A stretch of 64,000 nucleotides of DNA from NCBI RefSeq assembly GCF_021462225.1, contig NC_061812.1:52259848-52323847 (forward strand). Reading direction: 5' to 3'. Origin of the DNA: Girardinichthys multiradiatus (lineage: Eukaryota > Chordata > Actinopteri > Cyprinodontiformes > Goodeidae). The translations under genes were made by a program, and so were the position numbers. The notes beneath the pieces were generated by a model. It was given only the letters and a program-made list of their open reading frames with translations, was not told where the DNA came from and did not search any database. Below, in pieces: positions 1 through 11,557 of the stretch (the stretch's first letter is position 1; every line of letters starts with the position of its first letter).

Positions 1-2225
1 GGTATCAATAGAGTGTTTGTGAATTCTCTTGATGTGTGCAGAAATAAACAAATCGGCTGGAAAAAAGGATGGCAACAAGCCGATTATACCTTTATCTTCC
101 GATGTGGCAGACAAAAAAACATCTGTTCATGTGCAGGACGGTGATGGTGATGCAAATCTGTTGGTTAACACCGAAAGTAGTAAAAGCTGTTGAAACATGT
201 CAAAAGAGCTTTTTGTTAAAACGCCTGGAAGCCTTCACCTGCGGCTGCATCATCATCTGTTCTCTTCAAGCCAGGGGCCTACTTTTAACACACCTACATT
301 TTCTTACTACATTTATTTTGTTAACCTTAACGCTTATTTCAGCTAGCCACACCAAGAAAAACAACAAGAAAATAAATAACAGACGTAAACACTTTAATGA
401 ACCTGCTCAATCATGTCCTGTCTTGTCAGGCAAACAAAGTGGGGCCGTTATGCGATGTGCGCTATGGGAACAATGAGACAAAAGACGTTTGCCATCATGT
501 TGCTTAAAACTCAACTCGTATTTCCCAACAAAAGCTTCTCTCTCAGCCGTCTGTGCATTTAGTGGAACACACCTTGGTCCTGTAGGAGCTTGTAGTCTGA
601 CAGGGCGCACTGGATGGGCACACGCACAAACACTACAGACGTGCAGATTGGAAAAGTTGAGAAAAGTTGAGACTTTCTTTTTTTTTTTTTTTTTAAGAGA
701 TTAGTAAGTGATGAAAAGTAGCATGAGAAATGCAGCGCTGCATTCAAGAATGCTTCCGGTCTTTATTCTTTACAACTGATTTACAGCTGTTGATAAATCG
801 CCCGCAGTGGCTGGGAGTCCAGGCTTTACTCCTGCATTATTTGCGCACTTATTATGTGCTTTGCACGGACGAGTGACTTTGTATTCAGAGCACAGCTGGA
901 AGAATGTAAATGAATGGCATGTGTGCTACACAATGAGCCTGTTTATTTAAACTGCCTGTTTAATCTTATGCTTCTACTCAGCAGGAACTTAAAAAAGTGA
1001 ACTATTACTTTGGCACACAGTTTTTAAGATGCTCTAACTGCACACCTGAGCAGAAACAAATTAACTAAAAGCCAGGAGGGAGCAGGAAGATAAAGAGGGG
1101 TTCAAAAAAGGCTTGCTCACTATAAAGCTTAAAAGCTCCTACCTTGAAGGTGTGTGGATTCTTATAGGGTTGTGAGCACGGCTGCCTTTTGTCTCAGCGC
1201 GTCTCCGAAAGTGGACCATTATAAGCAGAAGAGTTGCACCTTATCATCCAACGAGCACAGCCCACTGTGTGACCTTTCTGTGTGTGGTTGTGTGTGTGTG
1301 TTTCTGTGTTTCCTCCTAAGTGTGCACATTTCTTGTTTTTTCTTCTTTTTGCAAGGCAACAGGTTGAAAGTATCATTAAAAAGTCATGTGACAAAAAGAA
1401 GAGATGTAAAGATGTGGCAACAAGGTTTTGCGGTACATGTTTTTTAAGGACAGATACACACTTTCAGAGCCAGTTATCCTTAAGGTTCAGATGCAAAATT
1501 TGACCAAGAGCTATCCAGATAAAAAGCTTTTTCAAAAATACTTCCCTCTTTCCACTTTGGATAATGCACTTGAATTGATGTTTGTGCTAGTAATGCACAG
1601 AACCAATAGAGGCTACAGGATTGTGGGTCATGATGGCTCGACATGAACAAAACGGCTGTTAGATAATGCAAAAAAAGACAATGTGAAGCAATAAAAAACT
1701 GACGGCAATATCATTCCCTTATCAGAGACATAGTGAAGAATTAACCAGCATAATTTCACTTCATCCACTTTACTGAAGTTAACTGAAGAGAAACACATTC
1801 TCCACTTGTGAAGCCTGAAAAGAACTTTACAAAAAGCCCAAACCTTGATTAAAGAATGAATTTCATCAAACTGATAGAAAGCTCTTGAGTGAGGTCATTA
1901 CACAAACTATAGATGAAAGCATGTGCCTAATTTTGTTTTAGTTATGTGAGTTTCAGAAGAACGTTTTGTCGTACTTTCTTATCATCTGGGAGATTAACCC
2001 ACAACACAAGAGTTAAAGTGTTGTTGTAATGTTAAATCTTGTTGAGACACCACAAATAACTGGACTCTAGTCATGGTGCTGCAGCACATGAAAATACAAA
2101 AGGTGGCAAGAACGTTGTGGAACGCTGGTTGAAGGCCAAACAATATATATGATGTTATAACTGAAATTCGTAAGGTACATTTTTCATGCTTATCGTACTT
2201 ATAGGTCAAAACGTACTGAATTGCT
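1..2225. other. Non-coding stretch, nothing recognised
   Basis: No convincing coding exon or repeat is seen here. There is a homopolymer T run near 678-694 and a GT-rich patch near 1,280-1,310. The short open frames are AT-rich and show no family motif, so I treat them as chance. Confidence 0.5.
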
Positions 2226-2226
2226 T

Positions 2227-2350
2227 GGTTTAGTGGTAGTGTGGGCACCCCAAATACAAAGGCTATAGGCCTTGACACAGCTGTCCTGGCTTTGATCCCT
2301 GACCTTAAGATCTTTGCTGTATATCTTCCCATCCAACTCTTTCCGTCCAT
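2227..2350 (+). repeat. tRNA-derived SINE, degenerate
   Basis: The head reads like a tRNA: a box-A-like stretch (TTTAGTGGTAGTGTGGG) is followed about 50 bases later by a box-B-like stretch (GGCTTTGATCCC). Similar tRNA-headed sequences occur at 31,190 and 32,280 in this window. The body ends in a C/T-rich segment near 2,325-2,345. This copy is diverged and has no clear tail. Confidence 0.55.
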
Positions 2351-2512
2351 TTGAACTAAACGTTTGAAAAATGCCACCAAAGTTAGTTAGTGGTACCAAG
2401 ATACACTTAAGGGCGTGGCCAGGTGTGGGGAAGAGCAGAGGGGTTGTGCAGTGGGGGTGGGGTTGTTGTTCAGTACGTGGTTGGCAGCTAGCTTAATTCT
2501 ACATATTGAAAC

Positions 2513-2740
2513 ATGGAGAGTGAGCAGAACAATGCTGGTAGTTTTGCCACGGATTGGTCTTTTGAGGTGGAGGATTTTTCACCTCCCTCGTTACTGGAGG
2601 ATAAAGGAGGCTTTGTGGAGCCCAGCGGGCATGAGCCTCATCAGTTAGAATTGCTGGCTCATAGCGCTGAATCAGCAATGCCCGAAGTCGATGCTGCCGA
2701 GGCAGTGGAGAACAGAATGGCACCAGTTTCTGAGTGGTAA
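2513..2740 (+). CDS. Possible orphan first exon, 75 codons, unrecognised
   Basis: A GC-richer open frame begins at ATG 2,513 (MESEQNNAGSF) and runs 75 codons to a TAA inside GTGGTAAAG. The last bases could instead be a splice donor (GAGTG|GTAAAG), making this a first exon rather than a whole gene. The product is acidic, rich in E, S and P, with no domain I recognise. It follows a G-rich segment (2,407-2,500) that could be a promoter. It may belong to a host gene or a DNA transposon; nothing downstream decides between them. Confidence 0.25.
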   Translation: MESEQNNAGSFATDWSFEVEDFSPPSLLEDKGGFVEPSGHEPHQLELLAHSAESAMPEVDAAEAVENRMAPVSEW

Positions 2741-4205
2741 AGTGATGTTAGCAGCATCATTGCTAACATCAGCTAACGTTCAAAGCACTAACAAACTTTC
2801 AGTAAGTAAAGCATATGATTGAAGGTATAAAGCATAAAATGCTATGATCAAAGCTCAAAATTCCAACTCTTGACTCGCTACGGAGGCGTTGCTGAGTGAG
2901 ATAGTTTTATACCCCAACACGGGGCTGTGACGTAGACATGTACAAAGCTGTACATTTTGATCCAAAAGGAAAATTCCACTGCAGTAGCCAACGATCAACC
3001 CAAAGAGGGCAGCACTAAGATGGTTTTACGACAAATATTGCAGAATTAAACAATTTTATTTGAAAATGTTACAAAATTGCACAGTCAGATAAAGATAGCA
3101 CCCTTAAGACCCAATTTATACAGTTTATGTGCAAAAAAAAGTTTAAAAAAGAATAATACACAAATTAAAGAAATCTACCATCCAGTGTGAACCAAAATGA
3201 AGAAGTTGTCAAATCTTTCGAAGCCTTTCCCAACTGTTGTTGAAATCTGATTCCATCCAAGACTACAACTCCTTACATTTCATGACAATTTCACATATGG
3301 CTGCTAAAGTGTTAGAAACATTTTCAAGAACTGGTCAAAACCAGAGGAAACAGGGAATCCTCAAACTGAAGCACACAGAACATCTGATATGCTGATTTAT
3401 AAAGCTAATCACTGTTTAATAATACCTCACACCTAATGTGAGAAAATCTAATTAAAGCGGGGAATACAGGAGATGCACAGAGAAATCAGTCGGTAAGAGA
3501 GTCTGCTGATTTTCAGCTTGACCGGATGTCTGAAATAAAAATAAAATCCGAAATGTTCCCGACAGTAAATACACCATAAATACACATCAGGTGGCACTGA
3601 CAAAACCAATCCTGACCGTGAATGTTGTGTCAGAGCGAAGAAGACTCAGTACAAAGAAGGACAAAAGTAATAATGAAGCTATTTTAAAAAACACATTTTC
3701 CTAAAGAAATAAAGACAGCTGCCAACTCAGGCCACCATAACAGAGAGCTCAACATTGGTGCGCACCGGTCATTTCGCCTCTTCGCTGCTTTGTACATTTG
3801 CAGTTTCATTTGTTTTATACCCATGTTTTTGGTATGAAGGAAAAGGAACCATCTGCCCCAGAATGTCAGTTAATTTTAGCCATTGGGACATTTTATTGAA
3901 TTGGAGAAGGTGCTCCAATTCAATCTTCAACCTCTACAAATAATCCTTGTGTCTGTCTGCTATGGAACATGCTGGATTTGCAAATGTTAGCAGACATTTG
4001 GAAATGTCCGAGTTAAGGTAAGGGTCTACATTCTCCAGGGAATACACACATAGATCGATGTTAACAGTTAGTAAAGCTAACCACATTATTGTGCTAATTA
4101 CAAATATCAGATGCTTAAGTTTAAATTATTGAATCCAATCCAATTTTTTCTTTGCTGTCAAATTTGTAAAATTCTGTTAAAAACACACAAAGTGTGATGT
4201 TGCCT
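2741..4205. other. Non-coding; possible minus-strand 3' UTR end
   Basis: No coding motif is seen. On the minus strand an AATAAA-type polyadenylation signal lies at about 3,048-3,056, so 3,050-3,740 could be the 3' UTR of a minus-strand transcript, but I found no coding exon to attach it to. Confidence 0.25.
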
Positions 4206-4400
4206 CTGATTAAATTCAATTCAGTTTTATTTATACAGCTCCAATTCACAACACATGTTGTCTCAAGGCACTTCACAAAAGTCAGGTTCATACATTCCAA
4301 TTAATCCTAATTATCAAACAGTTCAGTCAGATTCAGTTATTTATTCAAATTGGATAAAAAGTTTTTCTATCTAAGGAAACCCAGCAGATTGTAGCAGATT
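4206..4400 (-). repeat. Minus-strand LINE-like 3' tail repeat
   Basis: The stretch with AATTCAATTCAGTTTTATTT, then CACATGTTGTCTCAAGGCAC, matches the start of the repeat at 48,731. Read on the minus strand it ends in a short AATTGAATT-type repeat after a GC(T)-TATA-AATAAA segment, as LINE 3' ends do. The copy is cut short near 4,400. Confidence 0.55.
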
Positions 4401-4720
4401 CTAATATAAATAATCGATGAGTGGTTACAAGAGGACAGCTAGAAAAAATAAATTGCACACTGTCTCTAAAAGTTGATTAGAGTTCTTCAGAAAATAATCT
4501 GAGTTGGTTAAAGCTATTATGGGCAGACCAAAGATTTACCAAAATAGAGAAATCCCCAATACATAAATACATATGTGAAATACTTTATCACTATAACTCA
4601 ACCTTTTAACTAAGTATTAGAGCTTATCAGGAAAATATTTTATTGTGATAATTTTACTGAAAATTGTGATTTTGATAAGGATTACTCCCATTTTCTAGCC
4701 TTTTTTAATTAACATTAAAC

Positions 4721-5137
4721 TAGGGCTGCAGTTATTGATTATTGTAGTAACTGATTAATCTAGCGATTATGTTTTCAATTAATCTATTAAACAAGAAATT
4801 TGCTTAGTAGCTTAATATACACCAATGCACAAGCATTTAAAAAAACATTTTAAATGCATCATAAACGACAAAAACAAATAAAAATAAAAACTTAATTCAA
4901 TGCTGAGAACAAGACATTTAAAATATGAAGTCTTTAACTTGAAAAGACGACAAAACATTTGTGAGAAACATAAACAAAGCAAAATGTTAATATTTTTTGT
5001 ACAGTTTTGGCCTAATTACTGCTCTGAGTGGGTTGTTCTAGAAACTCCATTTAACGATTATTCAATTACTAAATTAGTTGATGATTATTTCAATAATCAA
5101 TTAATGATGATTAATCTGATTTATTGTTTTAGCCCTA
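4721..5137. mobile_element. hAT-type MITE with 8-bp TSD
   Basis: This 417-bp element starts TAGGGCTGCAG and ends TTTTAGCCCTA, giving short terminal inverted repeats. Longer subterminal inverted similarity (TTGATTATT / AATAATCAA) lies just inside. It is flanked on both sides by CATTAAAC (4,713-4,720 and 5,138-5,145), an exact 8-bp duplication as expected for hAT transposition. The interior is AT-rich with no transposase, so it is non-autonomous. The exact TSD suggests a fairly recent insertion. Confidence 0.85.
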
Positions 5138-5145
5138 CATTAAAC

Positions 5146-5818
5146 TAAGTAAGTTTTAACATCTCAGCCACTAAGGATCTGAGGAGTGCACTAAGGGCAC
5201 ATAGCGTCCATCCAACTGCTGAAATATATTATCAGTATGCATAGTGTGATTGTCTGACACTTTTAACATAACGCCAACCAAATATTGCGTACAAGCAGTC
5301 CTTTGCAACTTAAACTGTGATGACGGTTGCAATTTGATAAATGACTCCAGCTCGACTTTAAAGTTTAACAGCCATGAGGCTGCCTGACTGTGACACAACC
5401 ATCAGAGATGTGACATTTAGACAAAACAGTCTACAGTCAGCCTGTGTTTGGTCAAATCGGACAGCCGAGTGTTTTGACACTGGCAGTTCTAGCGATGATG
5501 CTTCCGACAGAGACAATGCAGTGAGAAGGTCTTCTTTTAAAAAGATCACAAGGCCTCCCTGAACCCTGCATTGTTCTGCGTGATTGGCTTGGCCTCACAC
5601 AGCACCAAAAGATAGGTTGAGGAATACACACACACACAGACAGACACACACATCCATAGACACACTATTATTCTCTATTGTGCTGAGTCTCTGTGGACTC
5701 TTGGTTCAATAGGATTCAGAGAACAATGTGCAGAGGATACAGGAGGTCAGAAGGAGAGGGGGAAAAAACCTTTGTCTGCTCTGCTGCTCTTATGGAGACT
5801 TTCTATGTATAGCAGAGA

Positions 5819-5849
<31 letters not shown>

Positions 5850-6720
5850 TACTTCCATCCCCATACACACTTGCGTAATGCTTAATGTATCAAATCTAAA
5901 GGTCTACTTCATATATAAAAAAGCTGGACTATAAATACCAAACAACCATAGGTGTGGTATTCCATTTTCTAGATTGAAAAGCTTGTTTCCATAGTGGTAT
6001 TATAGCTGCTATATATTAAAAAGACCGTGTTATACTCTTCAAGGTTTATCATTTTGGACAATAGAGTAGCTTCGTAGTTAATTTTAATAACTGGGCTCCC
6101 ACCCCTTTGAGTCAATATAACAAAATACATAAAATGTATGAAAATTTAAAGGCTCAGTGTGTAACATCATCTGCCATCTAGTGGCCAAGGTGGACATACC
6201 AACTACTGCATATGTAGCAACAAACTGTATATGCATTGTTTGGGTAAATTATATGTAAAAAAAAATGTAATGAGAGTCTAACTTTTTCTAAAAAGAAGGC
6301 TCACTTGCACTGTTCTCTCTGCTGGATTACTCACACCTCTGTTTTTTAGGCTGTTATTATGTTGTTAAAGCCATCTTACATTAGGTCTTACACGGGTTTA
6401 AATGTCAAAAGTATAAAATAAAGAACATTTTGTGAAACTTGAAGTCTTGTCACATCTGTAAAGTAAATATGTATTTTATGAAGCTGTCTCTTTTTTATTC
6501 ACTGTTTAAATCAGGATGAAGGGTGTACATTTTTATGGTGTTAAAACATAGTAAGTTACTTTAGACTTGATGCCACTGTTTTCTTTATTGATATTTAATA
6601 ATTACCTGACCATCTGAGGTCTAGGAGTCTCAGTGTAGACAGAGCATCTTCATAGCATGAGTATGAGTATTGAATCATCCCATTGCAGTGATACTTGGGT
6701 ATTACCTGTATAAATTCCTT
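5146..6720. other. Non-coding; CA microsatellites
   Basis: (CA)n runs lie at about 5,626-5,652 and 5,820-5,846. A phrase near 6,170 (CTGCCATCTAGTGGCC) is the kind found in abundant fish repeats, but I could not define ends. No gene is seen. Confidence 0.4.
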
Positions 6721-6721
6721 A

Positions 6722-7060
6722 GTAGGGTCTTATGGGGGCTGTACAGTGGCACAGTTGGTAGCAATGCTGCTTTGCAGCAAGAAGGTCCAGGATGTAAATG
6801 CCAGCCTGGGGTCTTTTAGCCTTTTCTCCCTATCCGTTCATGGGTTCTGTACAGGTTGTCCGACTTCCTCCCATAGTCCAAAAAAAACATGACTGTTAGG
6901 TTAATTGATTACACCAAATTGCCCTGAAGTATGAGTGTGTGTGTGTGCACATGGTTGTTTGCCCTGTGTGTCACTGTGTTAACCTGTGATGGACTGGCGA
7001 CCTGTCCAGGGTATACTCTGCCTCTTGCAAAATGGCCGCTGAAAATAGGCAACAACATGT
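6722..7060 (+). repeat. tRNA-headed SINE-like repeat
   Basis: The head (GGCACAGTTGGTAGCAATGC, then GCAGCAAGAAGGTCC) resembles a tRNA-derived SINE. The body has CTTCCTCCCATAGTCC, then ACATGACTGTTAGGTTAATT, then GATGGACTGGCGACCTGTCC. The same blocks occur reversed at 8,035-8,345, 40,480-40,740 and 63,716-63,935, so this is a high-copy family here. It contains a short (GT)n at about 6,932-6,948. Confidence 0.7.
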
Positions 7061-8034
7061 CCAAACGTTTTGTGGCACCATGACTTAGCTGGACATTACA
7101 TAAGGTAGGATACCATCTCAAGGCAATTTCTAACTGAAAACTGCATATGTTCAAACAGCATTGAAACACAGTGGAACAGTAGTAAGTAGTAGGTACTTAC
7201 TAGTAGTAAGATCTTGGGGTACATTAATAAAACACCACAATACTTCTTGTTAACATCTGTCTCACTGCGCTCTTTTTAGCTGCTTCCAGCATGTAACTCA
7301 ACCTGGTACATTGTTAGTGACTGTTATGATCCTTAGGTATGACAGTAGGACACCTACTAATTCTGTTTGAGACCAATTATGAACTAATCCAGGGAGTACT
7401 TTCTTCTTTGGATTGTGGTGACAGAGTTTACATTGACTGACAACACGTGGTTACAAACACACTAAGAAGGTCTGCACCACTGAAGTCAAAAATGTAAATA
7501 CACTGATCAAACCTGAACTTGATGATTCTAGACTAGGCAGGAATTGTATAGCACACAGTTTGAAATGAATGAAACCTTCATCTATTTGTGAAAACATAAA
7601 AAGCACTTTTTGGGGCATTAGTATCACCTTTTAGACAGTAGACAAGCATAGAAACTCCAATATATGGGCTGTTAAAACCTGGATTATATAATAGTAAATC
7701 AATTCAAAAAAACACAATTTGTGATTTTGTGAAACCTTTTCTTTATCTATTTAAACAAAAAAGGAAAAGGGGAATTCTTAGTTTTCAAAAAATATTACAA
7801 AAATCTTGTTTTGTCTCATAAATGTAATATCATGTATTGTATCATGTCATGCATTGGACGTATCACCACACTCCTAGTTGATATTAATACACCGGTCTGG
7901 AAAAGGTCACACGAATGTGGTATTTCTTTCTATTAGGAATTTGTTTCACTGCTTTCTGTTAAATTTCATAGAATTTTATCTGCGTTTGCATCTCTGTAGT
8001 CCAATTCATCCATTATCTAAACTTAATTATCCTT
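7061..8034. other. Non-coding, nothing recognised
   Basis: AT-rich sequence without motif-bearing open frames, repeats with ends, or RNA-gene signatures that I can identify. Confidence 0.4.
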
Positions 8035-8345
8035 GTAGGGTCGCTGGGGGGCTGGTACCCATCTCTAGTAGTCATTGGGCAAGAGGCAGGGTACACCTTG
8101 GACATGTTGTTGTTGATCACAGGGCAACACAGAGCCACAGAGGACAGACGACCATGCAGGCAAACACTCATAGCAAAGAGCAACTTAGACCAATTAGCCT
8201 ACCAGTCATGTTTTTGGACTGTGGGAGGAAGCCGGACTACCTAGAGAAAACCCACATGCATGGGGAGAACATGTATACTCCATGCAGAAAGACCTTCTTC
8301 CTGCAAGGCAACAGTAATAACAACTGTGCCACCGTGCAGTCATAC
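8035..8345 (-). repeat. SINE-like repeat, minus copy
   Basis: Reverse-complement copy of the 6,722-7,060 family: CCAGTCATGTTTTTGGACTG, GTGGGAGGAAGCC, ATGGGGAGAACATG and the tRNA-like end (CTTCTTCCTGCAAGGCAACA) are in the expected order. The 166-codon frame through it (7,878-8,378) is a by-product of the repeat, not a gene. Confidence 0.7.
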
Positions 8346-10035
8346 TTAATAAAAATTAATTTATTAAGTTATTTCTAATTGAAAAAGGCATTGTATTACT
8401 TACCCTGCCAGATAAATGATCAACTGTATGGTTTACCTAAATATTACTTTTCCTTTCAGAAAAAGATGAGTGGAGCCACTGTTATCTACTGGCCTTTAAC
8501 AGCTAATATTTTACCTCATCTGCTTTTGATGTATAGTAAATGTGTAGTTTAACACTACAGTGGTTAAAATGCAATTTTAAGTAAAAACACCTGCGCAAAA
8601 GCAAGTGTCTCAGAGGGCAGTGACTTAGAAGGCAAATGACTGACAGAGACCGGGAAACAGTCACCTTTCCCTCCTCCATGAACCCGTTCACCTGGGAAGG
8701 CTAAGCTCTGTGAGATTGGGGAATGTGAGGAAGGACGAGGGGAGGGAGGTGAAGGGTGACATGCCAAACCACTCCTTGAGATTATCTTCTGTGTGTATCC
8801 CAAGGTGTATAATGCTCAGTGTTGACAGAAGGAAGGTTTATGTCTGTGCTGCTGTGTGAGGGGGGTCTTGCACATTTTTCATGTCAAAAGTCCATTATTT
8901 TCCAGACTCAACTGTTTATAGATCTGTCAGTGCTTTCAACTTGATTTTTAAGTAATACAATTAAAGCTTGTTAATAGAGGCCAGGGCCAAGTATATATGA
9001 CAAATTAACAGATGGATGCATGCTAAACTGATAAATAGATGGATAGATGATGAATGGGTAGATTTATTGGTGTATGGATTAATCAATGGATGGACTTTTA
9101 TACAACTGAATAGGGAATAATTACTGGAAATATGTTTGCCCATATTCTGTGTTCTATATCCATAGTTATCAAGAGCTTCAAAATAAAATTACACACATTT
9201 CCAGACAACATCGGAACCCTGGTGTGGAGCGATGATAGAGCGGATACTGGAGTTAGACAACAGTCAGATGCTGCTTGGCTGTCATGAGAACAAGACAATA
9301 AAGGCAAAGATGTAAGGAGCTTGAAGAATGAAAGAGGAAAAAAAAGAGTGACAGGAGGAAAGGTCAGGGACTCCCAGCTGATGGACTGCTTTGTGTACAG
9401 TCAGCCAACCTCAGCCCCCCATAAATAATCGACTTCAGTGCTCAGTAAGACCCCCCGGGTGGCAGAATGCCCACAAGCTTTCACATACCTTCTCCTGCTC
9501 ACTGAGAACAAGACATCACTTCAGATCTGACCTCAGAGCACTCTGCTATTTCACACCTCGCTTAGTTCAGACCCATTCCCTTCAGCAGACCTAAAGCCCA
9601 TTTTTAAAGGACACTCCTGACACCTCTGACCTATTGTGCTCCCATGCTTTGTATCTGCATACTGTAAGCCTAGATGACCAGGCCTACACAGCCACTGTCA
9701 GTCTTTAACCAAATCAAGCTCAGCTGGCATTGTGTTGCTCAGATAATAACCACAGTGACAGCTTCCATCAGTCAAAACATAAAAAGGTTCTAATTATTTA
9801 GGGGGAAATTTCATCCAATCAGAAAAGAGCACTTATCCGCTAATTTGCATTGACAGACAGAACTGACATCATCATCCTCACCATGATGTACATTATTTTC
9901 CCACTACCAGATAACTGTAGCATGCCAGGGCGAGAGTTTATTCATGTTTAGGTTTTTCTGAAGTGAGCTGGGAACGGATTTAAAAACATTAATGTCGATA
10001 AACACTCACAGTCATTGAGTTTCAGTAGTTTTTAA
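8346..10035. other. Non-coding; degenerate GGAT/GATA simple repeat
   Basis: A degenerate tetranucleotide tract lies at about 9,010-9,095. No coding exon or mobile element with ends is recognisable in the remainder. Confidence 0.4.
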
Positions 10036-10340
10036 AAGTTCCAGGTGAGCCTGCAGCAGTGCGATCTTCAGGGTCCACTCAGCAGTCCCGCTGCGCTCTC
10101 ACCCAGACAGCCAGAAAAAAAAAAACTTCCTTCCCGCTCCTCTTCAACCGGTCACCGCAAGGAGACTCGGGCTGCTCGGTGAGAGTACGGACCTCTGCTC
10201 CCGGTCATCCAGAGGGGGACAGCCGCTCCTCGATGCAGTCTGCGGGGTTGGTAAAGAAGCGCAGAGAGGCGGTGTGGCTGCCACCGGTGCGTAAATGTTT
10301 TGGAGCGGCTTTCCATCCGCTGCTCTGAGGTTTTCCCAAA
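10036..10340 (+). promoter_or_regulatory. GC-rich segment, possible host promoter / first exon
   Basis: This segment is clearly richer in G+C and CpG than its surroundings. ATG 10,232 opens a short frame (MQSAGLVKKRREAVWLPP) that reaches a possible donor (CCACCG|GTGCGT) near 10,286. That is what a first coding exon in a CpG island could look like, but I do not recognise the peptide and see no following exon before the transposon at 10,542. Confidence 0.3.
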
Positions 10341-10535
10341 CAGCTCACCTCCCACTTAAAGGCAGAGGGACTGATTTCCAGGTGGTGGACAGTGGACCCG
10401 AACACAAACTCACACCGAACTGTGTGTCAGAGTAGAGGGAGTCAATGATCTGCCTTTCTTGTGATAATTACACACAAATCCACTGGCTATCGATTTTCTA
10501 AACATAATCAGAACCACTGGTTTTCTATTAGGACC

Positions 10536-10541
10536 CAGTTT
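10536..10541. repeat. Target-site duplication (left), CAGTTT
   Basis: CAGTTT stands immediately before the TATGGAAG terminus of the 10-kb element and again immediately after its other terminus at 20,531-20,536. The two hexamers are identical and abut both ends exactly. Confidence 0.8.
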
Positions 10542-11557
10542 TATGGAAGTAAATATGTGCCATCAGGATTTGAATAAAAAATGCCTCTGAAATTTGAATG
10601 TTGTATATTAGTGCTTACTTTTTCAGTGTTAAAATAAATTCAGAATATATTTTTCACCTAAAAAATAATTCAGCGTCATCATTTGTACATGGTTGCAATT
10701 TTCATTTGTTAAAGAAATTCACATTACTATTTCAAAGTGATTAAATTTTCAATATACCTATTTTTTCAGTTTAATTTTTCAGTGTTAAAAAATTCAGCAT
10801 ATAAAAAATTCAACTTTTCAAAATTCAAATACAATAGTTTCAGCGTCGTCAAATTCGCTGTCTCAAATTCAGCGTCTAAAAATTCGCAGTAAAAATGTCA
10901 AGATTACTTCAGGTCACAGACATTAGCAATGGATGTCAGATTCCAACACCCAGCCAATCACATGACGCCACCGTCAAATTGAAGAAATACCAGCATCACT
11001 GAGGCTGGCGACCATGGAGGCGAACGCAAACCCTACGGTGAGTTTAATGCTTTCATATTTCTGTAGTATATTTTATTTTGCACATGAAGTTTGATACATT
11101 ATCTTAAAGCTTGATTTAAAACACGGGTTTGGGCCGTTGTTAATCTTACACCATGTAGTGCTGGCATATTACTTGCTATCTCCTAGCAGCCCTCTCCCCG
11201 CTGCCCCACATCCAATTTCCTCCGTTTTATTTCAAAAAGAAATACCACTTGCGCCAAGTCTAGAATCTTTAAAGAGAACTGATGGGTGGCGACTTTCTGG
11301 GTCGTTTGTAAGTTGTCTTAGGTGATACTGAGACTTAGTCTTAGTAAAGTTGTAATTTTACAGGAGATACTACCGCTAATGTAGGAAGCTAATATAGCTG
11401 CTCTGTATGCTTCAAGGAGGCGCTGTGAACACTTCCGACATTTATTATAACCACAACTCCATTCTGTTCAGCTACTGTATTATTCATGTGACTTCATTAA
11501 TGAATGAATTAATACATTTATTGTCGTTACAACATCATCCAAAATACCAGTTATCTA
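10542..11557 (+). repeat. Left terminal inverted repeat of the 10-kb element
   Basis: 10,542-11,401 is the reverse complement of 19,672-20,530, and 11,408-11,557 is the reverse complement of 18,533-18,678. The left arm is continuous where the right arm has 993 extra bases (18,679-19,671). Both junctions carry ATG, so the left arm can be read as a deletion by ATG microhomology, or the right as an insertion with a 3-bp duplication. An identical 62-codon open frame lies in both arms (11,137-11,325 and 19,747-19,935), showing very low divergence. Confidence 0.85.
10612..10885 (+). repeat. Subterminal short repeats (TTCAGYGT type)
   Basis: Short related units recur irregularly inside the terminal repeat: TTTTTCAGTGTTAAAA, ATTCAGCGTCATC, TTTTTCAGTGTTAAAAAATT, TTTCAGCGTCGTC, ATTCAGCGTCTAAAA. 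The mirrored set lies at about 20,187-20,455. Clustered subterminal repeats are typical transposase-binding regions; the binding role is inference. Confidence 0.5.

Noticed and set aside
5820..5846. Regular (CA)n array considered as a CRISPR-like repeat
   Set aside because: It is a plain dinucleotide microsatellite; no spaced repeats of CRISPR type exist anywhere in the window.
11137..11325. 62-codon ORF, also present identically at 19,747-19,935
   Set aside because: It is duplicated only because it lies in the inverted terminal repeats. It overlaps the first intron of both putative genes and has no motif.
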